A stretch of 64,000 nt of DNA from Ptiloglossa arizonensis (Eukaryota; Arthropoda; Insecta; Hymenoptera; Colletidae). The DNA is taken from contig NW_027479477.1 in the NCBI RefSeq assembly GCF_051014685.1, forward strand, positions 51,890 to 115,889, written 5' to 3'. The position numbers were made by a program, and so were the translations under genes. This document shows positions 11,861 to 25,262 of the stretch, piece after piece. The notes under the pieces are model-generated. The model saw only the letters and a list, made by a program, of their open reading frames with translations. It was not told where the DNA came from and made no database searches. Within the stretch, counting starts at the first letter, position 1, and each line of letters begins with the position of its first letter.

Positions 11861-14150
11861 CTAGGGAAAAAATACACATACCGCTGTAATCGGCCGAGTT
11901 GCTACTTTCAGATGCAATAGGAATTTTTGGGTTAGGTCAAACCGTTCGCGAGATATGGGAGTTTGAAGCTAAGAAATGGTTGAGAAGACAACAAATTTTT
12001 CGCACTTCTGCTGCTTCAAACGCTTAACCAGAATGGCCTTGGGAAAAAATACACATGCCGTTGTAATCGGGAGAGTTTCTACTTTCAGACGCAACAGGAA
12101 TTTTTGGGTTAGGTCAATCCGTTCGCGAGATATGGGAGTTTGAAGCCAAGAAATGGTTGAGAAGGCAAAAAATTTTTCGCAATTCTGCTGCTCCAAACGC
12201 TTAACCAGAATGGCCTATGGAAAAAATTCACATACCGTTGTAATCGGGCGAGTTTCTACTTTCAGATGCAATAGGAATTTTTGGGTTAGGTCTATCCGTT
12301 CGCGAGATATGGGAGTTTGAAGCTAAGAAATGGTTGAGCAGACAACAAATTTTTCGCAGTTCTGCTGCTCCAAACGCTTAACTAGAATGGCCTAGGGAAA
12401 AAATACACATACCGTTGTAATCGGGCGTGTTTCTACTTTCAGATGCAACAGGAGTTTTTGGGTTAGGTGCATCCGTTCGCGAGATATGGGAGTTTGAAGC
12501 TAAGAAATGGTTGAGAAGACAAGAAATTTTCGCAATTCTGCTGCTCCAAACGCTTAACCAGATTGGCCTAGGGAAAAAATACACATACCGCTGTAATCGG
12601 GCGAGTTTCTACTTTCAGATGCAATAGGAATTTTTGGGTTAGGTCCATCCGTTCGCGAGATATGGGAGTTTGAAGCCAAGAAATGGTTGAGAAGGCAACA
12701 AATTTTTCGCAATTCTGCTGCTCCAAACGCTTAACCAGAATGGCCTAGGGAACAAATACACATACCGTTGTAATCGGGAGAGTTTCTACTTTCAGACGCA
12801 ACAGGAATTTTTGGGTTAGGTCAATCCGTTCGCGAGATATGGGAGTTTGAAGCCAAGAAATGGTTGAGAAGGCAAAAAATTTTTCGCAATTCTGCTGCTC
12901 CAAACGCTTAGCCAGAACAGCCTAGGGAAGAAATACACATACCGTTGTAATCGGGAGAGTTTCTACTTTCAGATGCAACAGGAATTTTTGGGTTAGGTCA
13001 ATCCGTTCGCGAGATATGGGAGTTTGAAGCCAAGAAATGGTCGAGAAGGCAAAAAATTTTTCGCAACTCTGCTGCTTCAAACGCTTAACCAGAATGGCCT
13101 AGGGAAAAAATACACATACCGTTGTAATCGGGCGAGTTGCTACTTTCAGATGCAATAGGAATTTTTTGGTTAGGTCAAACCGTTCGCGAGATATGGGAGT
13201 TTGAAGCTAAGAAATGGTTGAGAAGACAACAAATTTTTCGCACTTCTGCTGCTTCAAACGCTTAACCAGAATGGCCTAGGGAAAAAGTACACATTCCGTT
13301 GTAATCGGGAGAGTTTCTACTTTCCGACACAACAGGAATTTTTGGGTTAGGTCAATCCGTTCGCGAGATATGGGAGTTTGAAGCCAAGAAATGGTTGAGA
13401 AGACAACAAATTTTTCGCACTTCTGCTGCTTCAAACGCTTAACCAGAATGGCCTAGGGAAAAAGTACACACACCGTTGTAATCGGGCGAGTTTCTACTTT
13501 CAGATGCAATAGGAATTTTTGGGTTAGGTCTATCCGTTCGCGAGATATGGGAGTTTGAAGCTAAGAAATGGTTGAGGAGACAACAAATTTTTCGCAGTTC
13601 TGCTGCTCCAAACGCTTAACCAGAATGGCCTAGAGAAAAAATACACATACCGTTGTAATCGGGCGTGTTTCTACTTTCAGATGCAACAGGAGTTTTTGGG
13701 TTAGGTCCATCCGTTCGCGAGATATGGGAGTTTGAAGCTAAGAAATGGTTGAGAAGACAACAAATTTTTCGCACTTCTGCTGCTTCAAACGCTTAACCAG
13801 AATGGCCTACGGAAAAAGTACACATACCGTTGTAATCGGGAGAGTTTCTACTTTCAGACGCAACAGGAATTTTTGGGTTAGGTCAATCCGTTCGCGAGAT
13901 ATGGGAGTTTGAAGCCAAGAAATGGTTGAGAAGGCAAAAAATTTTTCGCAATTCTGCTGCTCCAAACGCTTAACCAGAATGGCCTAGGGAAAAAATTCAC
14001 ATACCGTTGTAATCGGGCGAGTTTCTACTGTCAGATGCAACAGGAATTTTTGGGTTAGGTCAATCCGTCCGCGAGATATGGGAGTTTACAGCGAAGAAAT
14101 GGTTGAGAAGACAACAAATTTTTCGCAATTCTGCTGCTCCAAACGCTTAA
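11861..14150 (+). repeat. Mosaic monomers, including a 0.9-kb segment shared with 22.6-23.5 kb
   Basis: About 13 monomers without a simple local HOR. From about 12360 to 13240 the variants match 22616-23496 at an offset of 10256 bp. Shared marks are GGAGTTTTTGGG with the one-base-deleted CAAGAAATTTTCGC monomer, GCCAGAACAGCC, the rare ATGGTCGAGAAGG and GGAATTTTTTGG. TTTCCGACACAAC near 13322 is a marker that becomes frequent only beyond 54 kb. Confidence 0.6.
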
Positions 14151-16440
14151 CCAGAATGGCCTAGGGAAAAAATACGCATACAGCTGTAATCGGTCGAGTT
14201 TCTACTTTCAGACGCAGCAGGAATTTTTGGGTTTGGTCAATCCGTTCGCGAGATATGGGAGTTTGAAGCTAAGAAATGGTTGAGAAGGCACAAAATTTTT
14301 CGCAATTCTGCTGCTCCAAACGCTTAACCAGAATGGCCTAGGGAAAAAATACACATACCGTTGTAATATGGCGAGATTCTACTTTCAGACGCAACAGGAA
14401 TTTTTTGGTTAGGTCAATCCTTTCGCGAGATATGGGAGTTTGAAGCCAAGAAATAGTTGAGAAGGCAACAAATTTTTCGAAATTTTGCTGCTCCAAACGC
14501 TTAACCAGAATGGCCTAGGGAAAAAATACGCATACAGTTGTAATCGGGCGAGTTTCTACTTTCAGACGCAGCAGGAATTTTTGGGTTTGGTCAATCCGTT
14601 CGCGAGATATGGGTGTTTGAAGCCAGGAAATGGTTGAGAAGGCAAAAAATTTTTCGCAATTCTGCTGTTCCAAACGCTTAACCAGGATGGCCTAGAGAAA
14701 AAATACAGATACCGCTGTAATCGTGCGAGTTTCTACTTACAGATGCAATCGGAATTTTTGGGTTAGGTCGATCCGTTCGCGAGATATGGGAGTTTGAAGC
14801 CAAGAAATGGTTGAGAAGACAACAAATTTTTCGCAGTTCTGCTGTTCCAAACGCATAACCAGAATGGCCTAGTGAAAAAATGCACATACCGTTGTAATCG
14901 GGCGAGTTTCTACTTTCAGATGCAACAGGAATTTTTGGGGTAGGTCCATCCGTTCGCGAGATATGGGAGTTTGAAGCTAAGAAATGGTTGAGAAGACAAC
15001 AAATTTTTCGCACTTCTGCTGCTGCACACGCTTAACCAGAATGGCCTAGGGAAAAAATACACATGCCGTTGTAATCGGGCGAGTTTCTACTTTCAGACGC
15101 AGCAGGAATTTTTGGGTTTGGTCAATCCGTTCGCGAGATAGGGGACTTTGAAGCTAAGAAATGGTTGAGAAGACAACAAATTTTTCGCACTTCTGCTGCT
15201 CCAGACGCTTAACCAGAATGGGCTAGGGAAAAAATACACATACCGTTGTAATCGGGCGAGTTTCTACTTTCAGACGCAACAGGAACTTTTGGGGTAGGTC
15301 CATCCGTTCGCGAGATATGGGAGTTTGAAGCTAAGAAATGGTTGAGAAGACAACAAATTTTTCGCACTTCTGCTGCTCCAGACGCTTAACCAGAATGGCC
15401 TAGTGAAAAAATGCACATACCGTTGTAATCGGGCGAGTTTCTACTTTCAGATGCAACAGGAATTTTTGGGGTAGGTCCATCCGTTCGCGAGATATGGGAG
15501 TTTGAAGCTAAGAAATGGTTGAGAAGACAACAAATTTTTCGCACTTCTGCTGCTCCAGACGCTTAACCAGAATGGGCTAGGGAAAAAATACACATACCGT
15601 TGTAATCGGGCGAGTTTCTACTTTCAGACGCAACAGGAATTTCTGGGTTAGGTCAATCCGTCCGGAGATATGGAAGTTTGAAGCCAAGAAATGGTTGAGA
15701 AAGCAAAAAATTTTTCGCAATTCTGCTGCTCCAAACGCTTAACCAGAATGGCCTAGGGAAAAAACACGCATACAGTTGTAATCGGGCGAGTTCCTACTTT
15801 CAGACGCAACAGGAATTTCTGGGTTAGGTCAATCCGTTCGCGAGATATGGAAGTTTGGAGCCAAGAAATGGTTGAGAAGGCAAAAAATTTTTCGCAATTC
15901 TGCTGCTGCAAACGCTTAACCAGAATGGCCTAGGGAAAAAATACACATGCCGTTGTAATCGGGCGAGTTTCTACTTTCAGACGCAGCAGGAATTTTTGGG
16001 TTTGGTCAATCCGTTCGCGAGATAGGGGACTTTGAAGCTAAGAAATGGTTGAGAAGACAACAAATTTTTCGCAATTCTGCTGCTCCAAACGCTTGACCAG
16101 AATGGGCTAGGGAAAAAATACAAATACCGTTGTAATCGGGCGAGTTTCTACTTTCAGATGCAATAGGAATTTTTGGGTTAGGTCAATCCGTTCGCGAGAT
16201 ATGGGAGTTTGAAGCCAAGAAATGGTTGAGAAGGCAAAAAATTTTTCGCAATTCTGCTGCTCCAAACGCTTAACCAGAATGGCCTAGGGTAAAAATACAC
16301 ATACCGTTGTAATCGGGCGAGTTTCAACTTTCAGGTGTATAGGAATTTTTGGGTTAGGTCAATCCGTTCGCGAGATATGGGAGTTTGAAGCCAAGAAATG
16401 GTTGAGAAGGCAACAAATTTTTCGCAATTCTGCTGCTCCA
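14151..16440 (+). repeat. GACGCAGCAGG-type monomers with 3- and 5-monomer spacings
   Basis: Monomers with CGCATACAG and GACGCAGCAGG become common here. AGTGAAAAAATGCAC recurs at 14871 and 15402 (531 bp, 3 monomers). The GATAGGGGACTTTG monomer recurs at about 15137 and 16021 (5 monomers). The block opens with the same 4-monomer series (TACAGCTGTAATCGG, TTGTAATATGGCGAG, TTCGAAATTTTGC) that is repeated at 23.7, 24.4, 28.9, 29.6 and 31.1 kb. A one-base deletion reduces TTCGCGAG to TCCGGAG near 15660. Confidence 0.6.
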
Positions 16441-18900
16441 AACGCTTAAACAGAATGGCCTAGGGAAAAAATACGCATACAGTTGTAATCGGGCGAGTTT
16501 CTACTTTCAGACGCAGCAGGAATTTTTGGGTTTGGTCAATCCGTTCGCGAGATATGGGAGTTTGAAGCCAAGAAATGGTTGAGAAGGCAAAAAATTTTTC
16601 GCACTTCTGCTGCTCCAACCGCTTAACCAGAATGGCCTAGGGAAAAAATACACATACCGTTGTAATCGGGAGAGTTTCTACTTTCAGACGCAACAGGAAC
16701 TTTTGCGTTAGGTCCATCCGGTCGCGAGATGTGGGAGTTTGAAGCTAAGAAATGGTTGAGAAGACAACAAATTTTTCGCACTTCTGCTGCTTCAAACGCT
16801 TAACCAGAATGGCCTAGGGAAAAAATACACATACCGTTGTAATCGGACGAGTTGCTGCTTTCAGATTCAATAGGAATTTTTGGGTTAGGTCAAACCGTTC
16901 GCGAGATATGGGAGTTTGAAGCCAAGAAATAGTTGAGAAGGCAACAAATTTTTCGCAATTCTGCTGCTCCAAACGCTTAAACAGAATGGCCTAGGGAAAA
17001 AATACGCATACAGTTGTAATCGGGCGAGTTTCTACTTTCAGACGCAGCAGGAATTTTTGGGTTTGGTCAATCCGTTCGCGAGATATGGGAGTTTGAAGCC
17101 AAGAAATGGTTGAGAAGGCAAAAAATTTTTCGCACTTCTGCTGCTCCAACCGCTTAACCAGAATGGCCTAGGGAAAAAATACACATACCGTTGTAATCGG
17201 GAGAGTTTCTACTTTCAGACGCAACATGAACTTTTGGGTTAGGTCTATCCGTTCGCGAGATGTGGGAGTTTGAAGCTAAGAAATGGTTGAGAAGACAACA
17301 AATTTTTCGCACTTCTGCTGCTTCAAACGCTTAACCAGAATGGCCTAGGGAAAAAATACACATACCGTTGTAATCGGACGAGTTGCTGCTTTCAGATTCA
17401 ATAGGAATTTTTGGGTTAGGTCAAACCGTTCGCGAGATATGGGAGTTTGAAGCTAAGAAATGGTTGAGAAGCCAACAAATTTTTCGCAATTCTGCTGCTC
17501 CAAACGCTTAACCAGAATGGCCTAGGGAAAAAATACACATGCCGTTGTAATCGGGGGAGTTTCTACTTTCAGACGCAACAGGAATTTTTGGGTTAGGTCA
17601 ATCCGTTCGCGAGATAGGGGACTTTGAAGCTAAGAAATGGTTGAGAAGACAACAAATTTTTCGCAATTCTGCTGCTCCAAACGCTTGACCAGAATGGGCT
17701 AGGGAAAAAATACAAATACCGTTGTAATCGGGCGAGTTTCTACTTTCAGATGCAATAGGAATTTTTGGGTTAGGTCAATCCGTTCGCGAGATATGGGAGT
17801 TTGAAGCCAAGAAATGGTTGAGAAGGCAAAAAATTTTTCGCAATTCTGCTGCTCCAAACGCTTAATCAGAATGGCCTAGGGAAAAAATACACATACCGTT
17901 GTAATGGGGCGAGATTCTAATTTCAGATGCAACAGGAATTTTTGGGTTAGGTTAATCCGTTCGCGAGATATGGGGGTTTGAAGCTAAGAAATGGTTGAGA
18001 AGACAACAAATTTTTCGCAATTCTGCTGCTCCAAACGCTTAACCAGAATGGCCTAGGGTAAAAATACACATACCGTTGTAATCGGGCGAGTTTCAACTTT
18101 CAGGTGTATAGGAATTTTTGGGTTAGGTCAATCCGTTCGCGAGATATGGGAGTTTGAAGCCAAGAAATAGTTGAGAAGGCAACAAATTTTTCGCAATTCT
18201 GCTGCTCCAAACGCTTAAACAGAATGGCCTAGGGAAAAAATACGCATACAGTTGTAATCGGGCGAGTTTCTACTTTCAGACGCAGCAGGAATTTTTGGGT
18301 TTGGTCAATCCGTTCGCGAGATATGGGAGTTTGAAGCCAAGAAATGGTTGAGAAGGCAAAAAATTTTTCGCACTTCTGCTGCTCCAACCGCTTAACCAGA
18401 ATGGCCTAGGGAAAAAATACACATACCGTTGTAATCGGGAGAGTTTCTACTTTCAGACGCAACAGGAACTTTTGGGTTAGGTCCATCCGTTCGCGAGATG
18501 TGGGAGTTTGAAGCTAAGAAATGGTTGAGAAGACAACAAATTTTTCGCACTTCTGCTGCTTCAAACGCTTAACCAGAATGGCCTAGGGAAAAAATACACA
18601 TACCGTTGTAATCGGACGAGATGCTGCTTTCAGATTCAATAGGAATTTTTGGGTTAGGTCAAACCGTTCGCGAGATATGGGAGTTTGAAGCTAAGAAATG
18701 GTTGAGAAGACAACAAATTTTTCGCAATTCTGCTGCTCCAAACGCTTAACCAGAATGGCCTAGGGAAAAAATACACATGCCGTTGTAATCGGGGGAGTTT
18801 CTACTTTCAGACGCAACAGGAATTTTTGGGTTAGGTCAATCCGTTCGCGAGATATGGGAGTTTGAGCCAAGAAATGGTTGAGAAGGCAAAAAATTTTTCG
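16441..18900 (+). repeat. HOR-3 (531 bp) and a 10-monomer repeat (1769 bp)
   Basis: The GCATACAG monomer occurs at 16475, 17006 and 18244, giving spacings of 3 x 177 and 7 x 177 minus 1. The 16300-16920 series, including CAGGTGTATAGG (16332), CTCCAACCGC, GAGATGTGGG and GAGTTGCTGC, matches 18070-18690 at 1769 bp. The odd lengths are explained by the one-base deletion in the CAGGTGTATAGG monomer. Confidence 0.65.
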
Positions 18901-21480
18901 CAATTCTGCTGCTCCAAACGCTTAACCAGAATGGCCTAGGGAAAAAATTCACATACCGTTGTAATCGGGCGAGTTTCTACTTTCAGATGCAAAGGAATAT
19001 TTGGGTTAGGTCTATCCGTTCGCGAGATATGGGAGTCTGAAGCTATGAAATGGTTGAGAAGACAACAAATTTTTCGCAATTCTGCTGCTCCAAACGCTTG
19101 ACCAGAATGGGCTAGGGAAAAAATACACATACCGTTGTAATCGGGCGAGTTTCTACTTTCAGATGCAATAGGAATTTTTGAGTTAGGTCAATCCGTTCGC
19201 GAGATATCGGAGTTTGAAGCCAAGAAATGGTTGAGAAGGCAACAAATTTTTCGCAATTCTGCTGCTCCAAACGCTTAATCAGAATGGCCTAGGGAAAAAA
19301 TACACATACCGTTGTAATGGGGCGAGATTCTAATTTCAGATGCAACAGGAATTTTTGGGTTAGGTTAATCCGTTCGCGAGATATGGGGGTTCGAAGCTAA
19401 GAAATGGTTGAGAAGACAACAAATTTTTCGCAATTCTGCTGCTCCAAACGCTTAACCAGAATGGCCTAGGGTAAAAATACACATACCGTTGTAATCGGGC
19501 GAGTTTCAACTTTCAGGTGTATAGGAATTTTTGGGTTAGGTCAATCCGTTCGCGAGATATGGGAGTTTGAAGCCAAGAAATAGTTGAGAAGGCAACAAAT
19601 TTTTCGCAATTCTGCTGCTCCAAACGCTTAAACAGAATGGCCTAGGGTAAAAATACACATACCGTTGTAATCGGGAGAGTTTCAACTTTCAGGTGCAATA
19701 GGAATTTTTGGGTTAGGTCAATCCGTTCGCGAGATATGGGAGTTTGAAGCCAAGAAATAGTTGAGAAGGCAACAATTTTTTCGCAATTCTGCTGCTCCAA
19801 ACGCTTAACCAGAATGGCCTAGGGAAAAATTACCCACACCGTTGTAATCGGACGAGTTTCTACTTCCAGTTACAATAGGAATTTTTGGGTTAGGTCAATC
19901 CGTTCGCGAGATATGGGAGTTTGAAGCTAAGAAATGGTTGAGAAGACATCAAATTTTTCGCACTTCTGCTGCTCCAAACGCATAACCAGAATGGCCTAGT
20001 GAAAAAATGCACATACCGTTGTAATCGGGCGAGTTTCTACTTTCAGATGCAACAGGAATTTTTGGGGTAGGTCCATCCGTTCGCGAGATATGGGAGTTTG
20101 AAGCTAAGAAATGGTTGAGAAGACAACAAATTTTTCGCAATTCTGCTGCTCCAAACGCTTGACCAGAATGGGCTAGGGAAAAAATACACATACCTTTGTA
20201 ATCGGGCGAGTTTCTAATTTCAGTTGCAATAGGTATTTTTGGGTTAGGTCAATCCGTTCGCGAGATATGGGAGTTCTAAGCCAAGAAATGGTTGAGAAGG
20301 CAAAAAATTTTTCGCAATTCTGCTGCTCCAAACGCTTAACCAGAACAGCCTAGGGAAAAAATACACATACCGTTGTAATCGGGCGAGTTTCTACTTTCAG
20401 ATGCAACAGGAATTTTTGGGTTAGGTCCATCCGTTCGCGAGATATGGGACTTTGAAGCCAAGAAATGGTTGAGCAGACAACAAATTTTTCGCAATTCTGC
20501 TGCTCCAAACGCTTAACCAGAATGGCCTAGGGAAAAAATACACATACCGTTGTAATCGGGCGAGTTTCTACTTTCAGATGCAATAAGAATTTTTGGGTTA
20601 GGTCAATCCGTTCGCGAGATATGGGAGTTTGAAGCCAAGAAATGGTTGAGAAGACAACAAATTTTTCGCAATTCTGCCGCTCCGAACGCTTGACCAGAAT
20701 GAGCTAGGGAAAAAATACACATACCTTTGTAATCGGGCGAGTTTCTACTTTCAGTTGCAATAGGTATTTTTGGGTTAGGTCAATCCGTTCGCGAGATATG
20801 GGAGTTTGAAGCCAAGAAATGGTTGAGAAGGCAAAAAATTTTTCGCAATTCTGCTGCTCCAAACGCTTAACCAGAATGGCCTAGGGAAAAAATTCACATA
20901 CCGTTGTAATCGGGCGAGTTTCTACTTTCAGATGCAAAGGAACATTTGGGTTAGGTCTATCCGTTCGCGAGATATGGGAGTCTGAAGCTATGAAATGGTT
21001 GAGAAGACAACAAATTTTTCGCAATTCTGCTGCTCCAAACGCTTGACCAGAATGGGCTAGGGAAAAAATACACATACCGTTGTAATCGGGCGAGTTTCTA
21101 CTTTCAGATGCAATAGGAATTTTTGAGTTAGGTCAATCCGTTCGCGAGATATGGGAGTTTGAAGCCACGAAATGGTTGAGAAGGCAAAAAATTTTTCGCA
21201 ATTCTGCTGCTCCAAACGCTTAATCAGAATGGCCTAGGGAAAAAATACACATACCGTTGTAATGGGGCGAGATTCTAATTTCAGATGCAACAGGAATTTT
21301 TGGGTTAGGTTAATCCGTTCGCGAGATATGGGGGTTTGAAGCTAAGAAATGGTTGAGAAGATAACAAATTTTTCGCAATTCTGCTGCTCCAAACGCTTAA
21401 CCAGAATGGCCTAGGGTAAAAATACACATACCGTTGTAATCGGGCGAGTTTCAACTTTCAGGTGTATAGGAATTTTTGGG
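18901..21480 (+). repeat. 11-monomer repeat (1945 bp) with an included HOR-5 fragment
   Basis: About 18900-19535 matches 20845-21480 at 1945 bp. Both contain GATGCAAAGGAA (two bases shorter than normal), GGAGTCTGAAGCTATG, GGGGCGAGATTCTAATTTC and the CAGGTGTATAGG monomer. Between them lie TACCCACACCG and CATCAAATTTTTCGC monomers (around 19830-19950, shared with 32.6 and 33.6 kb) and, at about 20180-20860, monomers of the HOR-5 family. Confidence 0.6.
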
Positions 21481-22600
21481 TTAGGTCAATCCGTTCGCGA
21501 GATATGGGAGTTTGAAGCCAAGAAATGGTTGAGAAGGCAAAAAATTTTTCGCAATTCTGCTGCTCCAAACGCTTAACCAGAACGGCCTAGGGAAAAAATA
21601 CACATACCGTTGTAATCGGGCGAGTTTCTACTTTCAGATGCAACAGGAATTTTTGGGTTAGGTCCATCCGTTCGCGAGATATGGGACTTTGAAGCCAAGA
21701 AATGGTTGAGAAGACAACAAATTTTTCGCAATTCTGCTGCTCCAGACGCTTGACCAGAATGAGCTAGGGAAAAAATACACATACCTTTGTAATCGGGCGA
21801 GTTTCTACTTTCAGATGCAATAGGTATTTTTGGGTTAGGTCAATCCGTTCGCGAGATATGGGAGTTTGAAGCCAAGAAATGGTTGAGAAGGCAAAAAATT
21901 TTTGCAATTCTGCTGCTCCAAACGCTTAACCAGAACGGCCTAGGGAAAAAATACACATACCGTTGTAATCGGGCGAGTTTCTACTTTCAGATGCAACAGG
22001 AATTTTTGGGTTAGGTCCATCCGTTCGCGAGATATGGGAGTTCGAAGCTAAGAAATGGTTGAGAAGACAACAAATTTTTCGCACTTCTGCTGCTTCAAAC
22101 GCTTAACCAGAATGGCCTAGGGAAAAAATACACGTACCGTTGTAATCGGGCGAGTTTCTACTTCCTGATGCAATAGGAATTTTTGGGTTGGGTCAAACCG
22201 TTCGCGAGATATGGGAGTTTGAAGCTAAGAAATGGTTGAGAAGACAACAAATTTTTCGCACTTCTGCTGCTTCAAACGCTTAACCAGAATGGCCTAGGGA
22301 AAAAGTACACATACAGTTGTAATCGGGCGAGTTTCTACTTTCAGATGCAACAGGAATATTTGGGTTAGGTCTATCCGTTCGCGAGATATGGGAGTTTGAA
22401 GCAAAGAAATGGTTGAGAAGGCAAAAAATTTTTAGCAATTCTGCTGCTCCAAACGCTTAACCTGAACGGCCTTGTGATAAAATACACATACCGTTGTAAT
22501 CGGGCGAGTTTCTACTTTCAGATGCAACAGGAATTTTTGGGTTAGGTCAATCCGTTCGCGAGATATGGGAGTTTGAAGCTAAGAAATGGTTGAGGAGACA
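21481..22600 (+). repeat. HOR-5 and HOR-12 family fragments joined
   Basis: About 21540-22110 carries HOR-5 markers (CAGAACGGCC, GGGACTTTGAAG, ATAGGTATTTTTGGG, GAGTTCGAAGC). About 22110-22560 carries HOR-12 markers (ACACGTACCG, TACAGTTGTAATC, ATTTTTAGC, CTTGTGATAAAATAC). This is the same HOR-5 to HOR-12 succession seen at 10637. One monomer has a one-base deletion, TTTTTGCAATTC, near 21902. Confidence 0.6.
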
Positions 22601-23500
22601 ACAAATTTTTCGCAGTTCTGCTGCTCCAAACGCTTAACCAGAATGGCCTAGGGAAAAAATACACATACCGTTGTAATCGGGCGTGTTTCTACTTTCAGAT
22701 GCAACAGGAGTTTTTGGGTTAGGTCCATCCGTTCGCGAGATATGGGAGTTTGAAGCTAAGAAATGGTTGAGAAGACAAGAAATTTTCGCAATTCTGCTGC
22801 TCCAAACGCTTAACCAGAATGGCCTAGGGAAAAAATACACATACCGCTGTAATCGGGCGAGTTTCTACTTTCAGATGCAATAGGAATTTTTGGGTTAGGT
22901 CGATCCGTTCGCGAGATATGGGAGTTTGAAGCCAAGAAATGGTTGAGAAGGCAACAAATTTTTCGCAATTCTGCTGCTCCAAACGCTTAACCAGAATGGC
23001 CTAGGGAACAAATACACATACCGTTGTAATCGGGAGAGTTTCTACTTTCAGACGCAACAGGAATTTTTGGGTTAGGTCAATCCGTTCGCGAGATATGGGA
23101 GTTTGAAGCCAAGAAATGGTTGAGAAGGCAAAAAATTTTTCGCAATTCTGCTGCTCCAAACGCTTAGCCAGAACAGCCTAGGGGAGAAATACACATACCG
23201 TTGTAATCGGGAGAGTTTCTACTTTCAGATGCAACAGGAATTTTTGGGTTAGGTCAATCCGTTCGCGAGATATGGGAGTTTGAAGCCAAGAAATGGTCGA
23301 GAAGGCAAAAAATTTTTCGCAACTCTGCTGCTTCAAACGCTTAACCAGAATGGCCTAGGGAAAAAATACACATACCGTTGTAATCGGGCGAGTTGCTACT
23401 TTCAGATGCAATAGGAATTTTTTGGTTAGGTCAAACCGTTCGCGAGATATGGGAGTTTGAAGCTAAGAAATGGTTGAGAAGACAACAAATTTTTCGCAAT
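22601..23500 (+). repeat. 0.9-kb segment shared with 12.36-13.24 kb
   Basis: Five monomers that match the segment 10256 bp upstream, including the CAAGAAATTTTCGC one-base deletion and the GCCAGAACAGCC and ATGGTCGAGAAGG monomers. Similarity decays near 23490, where TTCGCAATTCTGCTGCTCC replaces TTCGCACTTCTGCTGCTTC. Confidence 0.65.
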
Positions 23501-24792
23501 TCTGCTGCTCCAAACGCTTAACCAGAATGGCCTAGGGAACAAATACACATACCGTTGTAATCGGGAGAGTTTCTACTTTCAGACGCAACAGGAATTTTTG
23601 GGTTAGGTCAATCCGTTCGCGAGATATGGGAGTTTGAAGCCAAGAAATGGTTGAGAAGGCAAAAAATTTTTCGCAATTCTGCTGCTCCAAACGCTTAGCC
23701 AGAACAGCCTAGGGAAGAAATACATATACCGTTGTAATATGGCGAGATTCTACTTTCAGACGCAACAGGAATTTTTTGGTTAGGTCAATCCTTTCGCGAG
23801 ATATGGGAGTTTGAAGCCAAGAAATAGTTGAGAAGGCAACAAATTTTTCGAAATTTTGCTGCTCCAAACGCTTAACCAGAATGGCCTAGGGAAAAAATAC
23901 GCATACAGTTGTAATCGGGCGAGTTTCTACTTTCAGACGCAGCAGGAATTTTTGGGTTTGGTCAATCCGTTCGCGAGATATGGGAGTTTGAAGCCAAGAA
24001 ATGGTTGAGAAGGCAAAAAATTTTTCGCAATTCTGCTGTTCCAAACGCTTAACCAGAATGGCCTAGGGAAAAAATACAGATACCGCTGTAATCGTGCGAG
24101 TTTCTACTTTCAGATGCAATAGGAATTTTTGGGTTAGGTCGATCCGTTCGCGAGATATGGGAGTTCGAAGCCAAGAAATGGTTGAGAAGGCAACAAATTT
24201 TTCGCAATTCTGCTGCTCCAAACGCTTAACCAGAATGGCCTAGGGAACAAATACACATACCGTTGTAATCGGGAGAGTTTCTACTTTCAGACGCAACAGG
24301 AATTTTTGGGTTAGGTCAATCCGTTCGCGAGATATGGGAGTTTGAAGCCAAGAAATGGTTGAGAAGGCAAAAAATTTTTCGCAATTCTGCTGCTCCAAAC
24401 GCTTAGCCAGAACAGCCTAGGGAAGAAATACACATACCGTTGTAATATGGCGAGATTCTACTTTCAGACGCAACAGGAATTTTTTGGTTAGGTCAATCCT
24501 TTCGCGAGATATGGGAGTTTGAAGCCAAGAAATAGTTGAGAAGGCAACAAATTTTTCGAAATTTTGCTGCTCCAAACGCTTAACCAGAATGGCCTAGGGA
24601 AAAAATACGCATACAGTTGTAATCGGGCGAGTTTCTACTTTCAGACGCAGCAGGAATTTTTGGGTTTGGTCAATCCGTTCGCGAGATATGGGAGTTTGAA
24701 GCCAAGAAATGGTTGAGAAGGCAAAAAATTTTTCGCAATTCTGCTGTTCCAAACGCTTAACCAGAATGGCCTAGGGAAAAAATACAGATACC
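23501..24792 (+). repeat. HOR-4 (708 bp), two copies
   Basis: GTTGTAATAT occurs at 23731 and 24439, exactly 4 x 177 apart. Each unit also contains GCCAGAACAGCCTAGGGAAG, GAAATAGTTGAG, TTCGAAATTTTGC, GCATACAG with GACGCAGCAGG, and CTGTTCCAAACGC. The copies look nearly identical; one visible difference is TACATATACC (around 23721) versus TACACATACC. Confidence 0.75.
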
Positions 24793-25262
24793 GTTGTAAT
24801 CGGGAGAGTTTCTACTTTCAGACGCAACAGGAATTTTTGGGTTAGGTCAATCCGTTCGCGAGATATGGGAGTTTGAAGCCAAGAAATGGTTGAGATGGCA
24901 TAAAATTGTTCGCAATTCTGCTGCTCCAAACGCTTAACCAGAATGGCCTAGGGAAAAAATACACATACCGTTGTAATCGGGAGAGTTTCTACTTTCAGAC
25001 GCAACAGGAACTTTTGGGTTAGGTCAATCCCTTCGCGAGATATGGGAGTTTGAAGCCAAGAAATGGTTGAGAAGACAACAAATTTTTCGCACTTCTGCTG
25101 CTTCAAACGCTTAACCAGAATGGCCTAGGGAAAAAGTACACATACAGTTGTAATCGGGCGAGTTTCTACTTTCAGATGCAACAGGAATATTTGGGTTAGG
25201 TCTATCCGTTCGCGAGATATGGGAGTTTGAAGCAAAGAAATGGTTGAGAAGGCAAAAAATTT
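24793..25262 (+). repeat. HOR-12 family fragment
   Basis: About 2.7 monomers carrying AGATGGCATAAAATTG (around 24893), GAACTTTTGGG with AATCCCTTCG, and TACAGTTGTAATC with GAATATTTGGG in the HOR-12 order. It follows the HOR-4 block without any change of phase. Confidence 0.6.

Noticed and set aside
12427..12627. Plus-strand 66-71 codon frames recurring with the CAAGAAATTTTCGC monomer (also near 22683, 37724, 44624, 50639, 60379 and 61794)
   Set aside because: They exist because the one-base deletion in that monomer shifts past a regular stop. Their recurrence follows the HOR copies and does not indicate a gene family.
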